Origin: Incurvaria masculella
Lineage: Eukaryota > Arthropoda > Insecta > Lepidoptera > Incurvariidae
Assembly: GCA_946894095.1 (NCBI GenBank)
Contig: OX335651.1
Span: forward strand, 2,316,501 to 2,380,500
Direction: 5' to 3'
Length of the DNA: 64,000 nt
Within the stretch, counting starts at the first letter, position 1. Every line of letters begins with the position of its first letter. A program made the position numbers and the translations under genes. Shown here piece after piece: positions 55,753-64,000 of this stretch. The notes below the pieces were generated by a model. It saw only the letters and a program-made list of their open reading frames with translations. It had not been told where the DNA came from and did no database searches.

Positions 55753-58623
55753 TATAATGCCATTCAAATAAGAATAGGACGGGGCTCGTGACTAACTTCA
55801 CTCGATGTTTTGCGGAAAAGTACGGTCGGTAGACATTCGCTTCAATATCAAATGAAACCTGACGCTTTTTAACCGACTTCAAAAAAGGAGGTTATCAATT
55901 CGTCTGTATGTTTTTTTTTTTGTTTGTTACCTCATAACTTTTGCCTGGGTGAACCGATTTTGATGATTATTTTTTAAATGAAAGCTAGTGCTTTCCAAGT
56001 GGTCCCATTTTAATTTGGTTAAGTTCTGACAATGATATCCTTGATAAAATCATATAAGTCTTAAATTTGTATTAAGATTGCGCGACAAATGGACGAATAC
56101 CTCAATATAACGCCAACCGATTTCGGTGATTCTTTTTTTATTGGAAAGGACGTGTACAAATTAGTAAGTGTACTTCAGATTCACTAAAAATAAACAAATA
56201 AAAAAAATAACAAAAAAAAATAACCGACTTCAAAGAAAAAGCACTAAAAAGTAAAAAATAATTGCCATTTTTGTAGTTACGATTTTTGTTATTTTTTGAG
56301 TCGGTGTCAGCCAAGGTAGCCAAGGTTCTCTTGATTGGCGCAGCGGGTGCCCGGCTGACGCCGACTCAAAAAATAACAAAAATCGTAACTACAAAAATGG
56401 CAATTATTTTTTACTTTTTAGTGCTTTGTCTTTGTAGTCGGTTTTTTTTTTGTTAATTTTTTTTTCCATCCAACGCTTAAGCGTTTCCTTGTATTTTAGC
56501 GGCTCTGCCTTGCCGTGAGAGCGACACCAGAAAACAATACACAAATATACACAGGGTCTACTCATGAGATTATGACTGATCAGTGAGTCACAACGGTTTC
56601 GTGCTCATGAAATGACGGCCACGAGTCACCCTAATGTTGTCCCGTTCTAAATATTCTAATTAGTGCGCGACGATACAAATATAACATTTGATGTTTGATG
56701 ACGTCAGGCGAAAGGGTCTCACTTTCATCTGTGACTGACTCGTTTTCGCTTTTATGAATTACATTAAAGGATTACATTGAATGCCTGTTACTATATATGC
56801 AGTAAACAAGTTGAGACTGGTTTTGCTATCTTTGTTTATTTCTTTTCTTTGTTATTTGTGTTAGTTTATGTCGGGTGTCCTCGAAAGTGCCACAGTTGCA
56901 TTAATTTATTAGTTAATTTTGTTGTTTATCGCATTGTTGAGTATTCTTTTAATATCTATTCTTCAAATCTATATTTAAATAAAGTAAATTTTTTTTTTAA
57001 ATATTTTTTGGAGAAACTTTTTTTGCACACCATACTGAAATTTGTGAAGTGAAGTGAGTGAGAGTTTGACATTCAAAATGGCGGTGGTCTTATCCTATTT
57101 TTATTTGAGTCGCATTGTAATTGACAAGATCCCAAACTCGAACTGTGATAAGATATTATGTTCAAAAAACAAACCATAATTTGTCAGGCCATAATAATTA
57201 TCGAATATGATCAATACTGTCTATAGTTGTTAATTTAATACTCGGCATGATCTTGATGACTCGCTGCAATTAACTAAACGAATGGATTACTTTTAAGATG
57301 ATCAATCAACCTCGCTTGAACACAGTTGACGGTATTTCGATTAACTTGAAAGCTCCGCCTGGCAAATAGTATGTCCCGAGTCATCTATCTACGACATGAG
57401 GAATGGTGAGAGAGGATTGCCTAGTACCTAGTGCAATGTTCACTTCATTTTCTCAATATCTGATAGACCTATGTACATTTATCAACACCTTAAAAACTTC
57501 GTATATGCGCCGTAATATTGCGTCCAATAAATTACGGGAGATGACTTTGACGAGCAAGGAAAGATATATATATATTGAGGTACGCGCTTTTTAACACAAG
57601 TATCAATTTAATTTTAAACCTGAAGTCGCAAGCGATATGTTAATCGTAAACAATGTACACGTTTCTTTTCTGAACGAAAATAAGTCTGGAATTGCATTGG
57701 GAGAATAAGTCAATTGTGTGTGATGATAAATACAAGCAGTTAAAATGAAGTTCGCAATCTATGAGATTTTTACTTTTTGCTTAACATGTAATAAAATATG
57801 TTTTTTTAGATGTTCACTGTTGTTCGACACATTATTTAACGTTGACGGATAAACAGTATTCAGCTTACTTATTCGGCTCGACTTTTCGTCCTCCAGTCTG
57901 TGGACATCATCAGGATCCGCGACGCGACCTGAAGGAGCTCTGACGCTTCGTACAGTCAGATGTCAACTGCAGGTCGTCAGCTGCGCAGATTGTAGCTGTG
58001 GGTAGGTTCAGCCGCAGATGGGAAGTGACGAAGAATTTCGTTTTATCGAGAATCAATAGAAATTGCCAACATTGATGCAAAGTGACACCGTCAGCATATT
58101 TTGCACTGATGACTTCATTGCCGAACGGAAATCTTCGTCACTACTCTCATCTGCGGATGAACCTTACAGCCTCCTTACTCGATCACTTTACTGTGTATTC
58201 TGTGAAAGGCACTCAATGTATTCCTATCCATAACTATTCATGAAAGCGAAAACGAGTTAGTCACAGATTAAAATGTCAAACATCAAAAGTTATGTTTGTA
58301 TCATCTGTTTGACAACACTAGGGTGACTCGTGGCTGTAATTTTATGAGTCCTGTGACACTTTTATGAGTAGACTCTGTGTAGATTCGTGTGTTGTTGTCT
58401 TGTGTCGCTGTCACGGCAAGGCAGAGCCGCTACAAAACAAGAAAACGCAAAAGCATGTAGATGCACTCGGATCGAACCTCGATTCTGATTGATGGTAAAA
58501 AACGTCCGGCTTCATTTGATATTGAAACGATTTTTTCCCGGACGTACCGACCGTACTTTTCCGCGCAAATTCGAGTGAAGTTAGTCACGAGCCCCGTCCT
58601 ATTCTTATTTGAATCGCATTATA
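55753..58623. mobile_element. 2.9-kb element with long terminal inverted repeats
   Basis: The left arm (55753-55876 plus about 56462-56810) and right arm (58186-58623) are inverted copies. Shared landmarks are TCAAATAAGAATAGGACGGG, GCTCGTGACTAACTTCACTC, GGAAAAGTACGGTCGGTA, TAGCGGCTCTGCCTTGCCGT, CCACGAGTCACCCTA and ACTCGTTTTCGCTTT. Arms are about 440-470 bases; the interior (56811-58185) is about 1.4 kb, with no recognisable transposase. It contains a further imperfect hairpin (58003-58038 against 58126-58165). The left arm is interrupted by the hairpin element at 55879-56443, which therefore came later. Confidence 0.75.
55879..56443. mobile_element. AACCGACTTC hairpin element, nested
   Basis: It begins AACCGACTTCAAAAAAGGAG and ends with the complement-like GTAGTCGGTT. 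Inside, 56222-56312 and 56353-56443 are 91-base inverted arms with three mismatches by hand alignment, around a 40-base loop. AACCGACTTCAAA repeats are common in lepidopteran genomes (from memory). It lies inside the left arm of the larger inverted-repeat element. Confidence 0.75.
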
Positions 58624-58698
58624 TATATCGATTGTAATCATTATACACGTAGGGTGTGTGCAAGTGTGCGTGGAGCAGACATCGATACGAGCACTGGA

Positions 58699-58815
58699 CG
58701 TGTATTCTTGGCATTCAGTAATTACGGATTCAGTAAAGTTAACAGAAGAATAATTTACTTTGTCATTACGGTTAACTCTACTGAATCCGCAATGACTGAA
58801 TGCCAAGAATACACG
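58699..58815. repeat. 45-base-arm hairpin
   Basis: 58699-58743 and 58771-58815 pair with three mismatches over 45 bases (CGTGTATTCTTGGCATTCAG, GGATTCAGTA, GTTAAC), loop 27 bases. It lies just outside the large inverted-repeat element. Confidence 0.8.
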
Positions 58816-60417
58816 CCCCGATGCATCAGAAGACCCGAGAGAGGTCAAAAGCGGTAATGCGTATTATCCGCGTCCTAGACAAAGCAGACTAGCTGAAGAG
58901 GCTTGAAGCGAGCCATAACGTATGAGCTAAAGGATTATACCTGATTGAAATCCTCCTCCACTGCCAATGAGCCCGGATATGTTCGGTGAAGCTATTGAAA
59001 GCCGAGCTCAATATATTCTGATTGAGTCCGGCAAATACCTTGTGCTAAACATATAAAACACAGCAATTACGCTTCTTCAAACCTAGTTTATATAACTTCG
59101 ATGCATTTAATAACTCCGCCTGACTGATTTTTTATTATTATATGCATTTTGCAGTGAAACTGACAGAGGACGACGATTTTTTATAGTATGTTACTACTTC
59201 GCATCAGAAATGTGAATGTCGGTAATGTTTACTGCCTCCATGTTTCATTTGTTTCATTCCATGTATATCAACCGGTAAGCCTACAAACGGATAAAAATAA
59301 CAATCTTATTTTTGTTAAGGTAAATGAAATTACTAGTTGTGCATTTTTTTAATTTGAATATGATCTATCATGTGAATTTTTTATTATTTAAAAATAGGCA
59401 ACTCCGCGGAAAAAATCTTGTTACATCAGGTAATTTAAACGCAAAATCAGAAAAAATATATCTCAATTAACTTCAGGATAGTCTTATATATTTTATTATT
59501 TATTATTATATGATTGCCTACATATTTATATTTTTACTCACTTAGTGTAGCGCTTTTTACTCTGACTCAACAGCACATCTGTACAATGTTTTTAAATGTT
59601 TCCGTAAGGAATTGTTAGGAAATAGGCTAGTTTAATGTAAACCTACTCTCTATATATTCACTATTTAATTGTTTGTTTCGGTTTTTCCTTCTAATAAATA
59701 AAAAAAAAAAAATTGAACTGGCAGACATACTCGTATATTGTTATCAAATCTCAGTGAAAATACCTTAAATGGAGAAAAATAAAGATTTGAAGCTGAACTA
59801 ATGTCACCGCATATTGGAAATAACTAGGCTCCATGCCAGGTATCTTATGTGAGGATTAGATCATATATTTTTTTAATGTATTGAGACGACCTTATCACTA
59901 TCCTACTTATTTATCTTACAAATCAACCTGTCTGCTAGCTAACTTATATCAAGTCTCGCATAGCCCATACTTAGAAAGGTCTAGTGCTGCTACTTAATTA
60001 ACTAATATCTGAAATTGGCCAAAGTTATTAACATGTGATCGTCTAGTAAGTTATGGGCCATGGAGATTTGAACTAATGGTCACTCCTTGGCCGCCATTCC
60101 GTCTGTTAGACTTCTTCGTGTGATTGAATGGATATAAATCGAATGAAAATTTTAAGTACAAGAATATATCAATTTAGAATGGACGTTTCTACCTGCCGCC
60201 ACGTAGAGGCGAGAGACTATGGGCAGGCGCCTAATGTCATGTCTGTCATCGGCCGAGTCATGTCAGCTATCTTAGGTCTAAGACATTCCTTCCTGACACT
60301 AGCTACAAGCTTACACAGTTATACAAAGCAAGACCTTATGCTAACTTAGATACTAGAATTATTCCATGGTTTTGCCCGCGCTTACACCGTACAGGGAATT
60401 TTCCCCCCGATGACCTT
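58816..60417. other. AT-rich spacer
   Basis: No gene or shared repeat recognised; only short featureless frames. Confidence 0.4.
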
Positions 60418-60647
60418 ACTGGAAAACTGGCGGAATAAGATCCCATCGGTCCACACCGCTTGGAAAATTATTACACAACCACTCGTCCCGATGCCCTGCT
60501 GGAAAAATCGGCGGAATAAGATCCCATCGGTCCACACCTCTTGGAAAATTATTACACAACCACTCGTCCCGATGCCCTGCTGGAAAAATCGGCGGAATAA
60601 GATCCCATCGGTCCACAACGCTTGGAAAATTATTACACAACCACTCT
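60418..60647. repeat. 81-base tandem repeat, 2.8 copies
   Basis: CGGAATAAGATCCCATCGGT starts at 60431, 60512 and 60593, a period of exactly 81. Units differ by only a few bases. 81 is 27 codons, and both strands stay open across it (27-residue repeats), but neither frame extends into a recognisable protein. Confidence 0.85.
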
Positions 60648-61559
60648 GAAAAGTCCGTCGAACCGTTATGATAATTGTATAGATTAGGTACCTTGAGCAA
60701 ATTGGCGGTTTCCATCGCTACAGCGGTCGCTGTGGACTTCAACAAAGCCGCTCAGTAAAATTCCGTCTCAACCGTCCGTAATCGAATTCAATTCCCGTAC
60801 CGCAAAATAGGGCATCACGCGAACGCACCTAATTCCGACACCGCGCGACGGTAATTTATCCGGTTACACCAATAATATCAATCTAGTAATAAAACAGTGT
60901 AATGAAGAGAGCACTCATCCTCTGCAATCTGCTTGCAACACGATCCAGCCACCCCATACAGTTGTAAATGTCCTCAGGAACCAGTCCTTCATATCACAAT
61001 CCCATAATTAATCTATTCACTCCCTAGCATGATCACAGTTCATTTCCTAGCATTATCACAGTTCACACCACCACTGATCGAATATCGGAACACATTCAAG
61101 GTTGAGAAAATACGCGTTTCCCGCCGATAGCGAGCGTCACCGCCTGCGCGCTACACCGCGGTCCGAACTCGAATCCCCAAAATCCCGCGCTCGCGCAGCC
61201 CCCAAAACCATCCGGAAATCGTAAATCACCGCTTTCTCTAGAAGGGACAACGCAAATGTTCTTAAGTGCTACGAAGCCCGCTGCGGCCCTACCATATACA
61301 TATGCATACGCAGTATTTCAACAAATATATTTGAGGCGGCTGTCTCAGTATGCTGTCAAAATCTCATTAATTCATATTGTTAACGCAGGAAATAGGTTTG
61401 GTTATTTGAATTAGATTTCGAATTGTATTCCTTGAAATTGAAAAAAGTTGACGCAGTGTGAATGATAAAAATATATCTATAATTGGCGTTTAATGCCTGA
61501 AAATAAATAAGAATAGAAATAAATAAAAAATTCAGGCGAAAATCGGCGAAATTTCAATA
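60648..61559. other. Spacer, partly GC-rich
   Basis: 61100-61210 is GC-rich (CCGCCTGCGCGCTACACCGC) with no open frame of note. Otherwise unrecognised. Confidence 0.35.
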
Positions 61560-61701
61560 CAGCCTCGGTAGCCCAGTGATACGACGCCTTGCAAATCGAT
61601 AAGCTGGGTAAAGCACCTCTGAGCGCGGTTGGGTTCTGGATAGGTGACCATTTTCAACCGTTAAGGCTGGCCGTGGTTTGGATTCTACGTAAAACTGTAC
61701 T
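61560..61701 (+). repeat. SINE, variant 5S-like head, 3'-truncated
   Basis: CAGCCTCGGTAGCCCAGTGA, GATAAGCTGGGTAAAGCACC, GAGCGCGGTTGGGTTCTGG, ATAGGTGACC and GCTGGCCGTGG match the 35638 copy. The body stops after GTAAAACTGTAC. Confidence 0.75.
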
Positions 61702-61781
61702 TACAGTTACCTTGAAAAAAAAACACAATTTCCATGACTACTTACTAGCAATCTAAACAATTGTACGACATGTGCGTTAAA

Positions 61782-62560
61782 TAGCCTGCAACACTATACG
61801 CTATACAACGTTCCACGCGACACGGCTGCTCTGTATGCTAACTACATATTCGATACTATTAGTTGGTGAGCAGGAGCGGCGTCGGCGGTGCGCTCGCAGC
61901 GGTCAACCGGAGCGCGGAAATGGAATTGACGTGAGCGCGCAGGTCTTTATAGTCAAGGAGGTGGTTCCGCGTTTCTTACGTCGCTATGGTTTTGTAATTT
62001 ATTTAATGAATGAAATGTGTGTTGAATTGCCTGCAACACTATACGCTACACAACGTTACACGCGACGCGGCTGCTCTGTATGCTAACTACATATTCGAAA
62101 CTATTAGTTAGTGAGTAGAAGCAGCGTCGCAGCGGTCAACCGTAATGCAGAAATGGAATTGACGTGAGCGTGCTGATATTTATAGTCAAGGAGGTGGTTC
62201 CGCGTTTCTTACGTCGCCATGGTATTATATTGAATGTATTTTTTTTGTAATTTATTTAATTTATTATATATGTGTTGAATAGCCTGCGATACTATACGCT
62301 ACACAACGCAACACCGCTGCTATGTAAACTACATATTTGATACTATTAGTTGGTGAGCAGAAACGGGCAGCGCTCGCAGCAGTCAACCGGAGCGCGGAAA
62401 TGGAATTGACGTGAGCGCGGTGGTCTTTACAGTCAAGGAGGTGGTTCCGCGTTTTTTACGTAGCGATGGTTTTATATTGAATGTAGTCATAATCTATTGT
62501 ATGAATTATATGTCCGTTGAATAGCCTACACTATACGCTACACAACTTTATACGAGACTC
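61782..62560 (+). repeat. Tandem repeat, about 245-base unit, three full copies
   Basis: TAGCCTGCA..ACTATACGC starts at 61782, 62027, 62280 and (partial) 62522, giving spacings of 245, 253 and 242. Each unit has a GC-rich middle (GCAGCGGTCAACCGGAGCGC, TCAAGGAGGTGGTTCCGCG) and an AT-rich linker. It is satellite-like; no coding role is seen. Confidence 0.85.
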
Positions 62561-62826
62561 AGGTTTTATTATGATTTGCTCCATGCTGTTCGAACTGGGG
62601 ACGGAAACTTGTGAGCCTAATCTGCAGGTAAATTGCATAGGGACATAATCCTTGGTATTGAAATAAAATAAAAACTCCTGGGGTGTTGAGTACTACGCAT
62701 TTTTTGTTTAGCAAAAAAAACATCAAAAGTTTATTTTGTGAGAAAATCCGTCATCAGCCTACTTTGACATACATACGTCTTCCTTGCAAATGCCTGCTGT
62801 GGCGTTTAGGGTGATCCGCTCTGTAC

Positions 62827-63003
62827 CGTATCCTGCACTGGCGGCCGTGGACAGGAAAACGGAGTGTGGGAAGACCACCCGCCAGGTGGGACGACGACAT
62901 CAAGTGCGTCGGCGGAAAGCAGTGGTTCCGTACCGCTGAGGGCCGGGAGGACTGGAGAAAAATTGGAGAGGCGTATGTCCAGCAGTGGACGCAAACACGC
63001 TGA
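62827..63003 (+). pseudogene. RTE-type LINE C-terminus, intact end
   Basis: 58 sense codons run to a TGA at 63001-63003. They read LHWRPWTGKRSVGRPPARW, DDDIK, WFRTAEGREDWRKIGEAYVQ and QWTQTR. This is the conserved end of RTE-class endonuclease-reverse transcriptases. The stop TGA is the first unit of the short TGAC tail (63001-63013). The copy is 5'-truncated just upstream, so it is a typical dead-on-arrival insertion, although its end is uncorrupted. Confidence 0.8.
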
Positions 63004-63013
63004 CTGACTGACT

Positions 63014-63674
63014 GCTCTGTACCTTATTATGTTATCAACGTATATGTTTTTCCTTTATTTTCTAACAAACATGTTATTACATATTACACATATAACTCAT
63101 TATGATAAACATATCTGTGTAATTAGTGATATAATATTTAAATCTAACAGCAGTTAATGTGTAAACATGGTGAATTTATTCAACGTCTAAACCTAGAATC
63201 CAATTCGTTATCGGAGGAGTCATTAGAGCCGCGTTCGAAAGCCAATACAATTTCAAAAATATTGCATTGCAGAATGTCGCTCACATCCACAACTAAATGT
63301 GTTCTCTCGAACTTCTTATTATAAATATGTATGCATCACATATACGTCCATATGTTTGTTACACAACACATCTACGGGTTGGGTCGAGTGGGACCGCGGC
63401 TCGTGACGCATAGTAATGGGGTTATTCTGCAGCCAACAATAGCGTAGCAGGCGGGACATTCTCACCTTCGAGTCCGAATGAGTTTGTGAGACCGGCGGGG
63501 CATATCAACTCGGTCGCGTGGACTCTATTTTTTTAAGGGATAAGGGATATTGGATTTCGCTCCAAGTTGATCGAAATTGATTTATTTTATTGCCCTCTTT
63601 TGTTGATATTTTAATATAGCTGAAAAGTAATGCATGATCTCAGCTAAAAGCTATTCAAGCATACTTCTGTTTGC
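63014..63674. other. Unrecognised spacer
   Basis: 63370-63520 is GC-richer without an open frame. The rest is AT-rich; no gene. Confidence 0.35.
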
Positions 63675-63870
63675 TTTCGTCCGAATTGATCTGCTGGGGA
63701 TCTCCTAGTTTACATACGTCTCACATGAAATGAGCGATGCGCTCGAAAATCATATTGAAGGTATTGCTGCTTGGATATTGTGAAAACATTTGATCGGGCT
63801 TGCTACCCTCCTATGGCCTTCCAACCGAGTTGTGTGACTAGATCGCCGACTTTCTGCATGGCCGCAGTAA
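63675..63870 (+). pseudogene. Decayed LINE reverse-transcriptase fragment
   Basis: TTCGTCCGAATTGATCTGCT, GGGGATCTCCTAGTTTACAT, GCGATGCGCTCGAAAATCAT and TTCTGCATGGCCGCAGTAAA align to the 27264-27480 part of the 25.5-kb LINE (GFRPNRSAGDLL to DFLHGRS). The motif-A region has a deletion and frameshifts. Confidence 0.8.
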
Positions 63871-63885
63871 AGAATTCTTAACTAT

Positions 63886-63970
63886 GGAGAATGATCTTCG
63901 GAGCTCCATAACGCTGTCCTTTCATCCCCTTTCTACCTTCAATCAACGTAGAAGAGGGAGAGAATGCACA
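63886..63970 (+). repeat. Interspersed repeat scrap
   Basis: CTATGGAGAATGATCTTCGG, GAGCTCCATAACGCTGTCC and TCATCCCCTTTCTACC resemble 18293-18365. It follows directly on the LINE scrap, which hints that both belong to LINE 3' sequence or to nested insertions. Confidence 0.4.
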
Positions 63971-64000
63971 CATTCACAGTAGTCATTCTCAGAATAAGAA

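Noticed and set aside
60418..60647. CRISPR-like array
   Set aside because: Units are contiguous 81-base tandem copies without distinct spacers, and the genome is eukaryotic.
61782..62560. rDNA spacer or CRISPR-like array
   Set aside because: Whole units repeat including the linker; no rRNA sequence or spacer diversity.

Overview
The window looks like transposon-rich, gene-poor DNA from a butterfly or moth (Lepidoptera). The base composition is AT-rich and eukaryotic. There is no operon-like gene packing, and almost every long stretch carries interspersed repeats: two SINE types sharing one body, RTE-type and Jockey/CR1-type LINE pieces, a BEL/Pao remnant, one LTR, TTAA-flanked MITEs and several foldback elements. 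A short CCTAA run also fits the insect telomere repeat. The order is inferred from repeat types and general appearance; no host gene here fixes the species.

Layout. 0-12 kb: SINE copies, a foldback element built from CGTATAAT motifs (3.50-4.16 kb), and a roughly 1-kb segmental duplication (5.41-6.40 and 9.56-10.60 kb), each copy ending in a SINE. 12-23 kb: SINEs, two 542-bp TTAA-flanked MITEs and a near-perfect 71-bp-arm hairpin. 23-28 kb: a 1.4-kb LTR with a primer-binding site, then the longest open frame of the window (25540-27648), an endonuclease/reverse transcriptase of a non-LTR retrotransposon. That frame breaks off just before the YADD box; a piece carrying YADD lies on the opposite strand at 22.86-23.04 kb. 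30-33 kb: another LINE piece, a MITE and a BEL/Pao gag-protease remnant. 35-38.6 kb: CCGGTTTTT-type repeats, a SINE and two RTE 3' ends.

The only convincing host gene is at 39014-40379 (+). It has a signal peptide, a domain resembling the small-heat-shock (alpha-crystallin) fold, and four Thr/Glu-rich repeats of 46 residues. Repeat spacing is 138, 138 and 139 bases, so one extra base shifts the frame in the last repeat. An arthropod-type initiator lies just upstream and an AATAAA follows.

41-55 kb is mostly unrecognised AT-rich DNA with scattered SINEs, a third 542-bp MITE beside a tRNA-Arg-like sequence, a U2-snRNA-like fragment and a GC-rich island. 55.7-58.8 kb holds a 2.9-kb element with long inverted arms, one invaded by a second hairpin element. 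60-63 kb carries an 81-bp and a ~245-bp tandem repeat and an RTE C-terminus. No rRNA gene, functional tRNA gene or CRISPR array is seen. The repeats appear unconnected functionally with the one gene.
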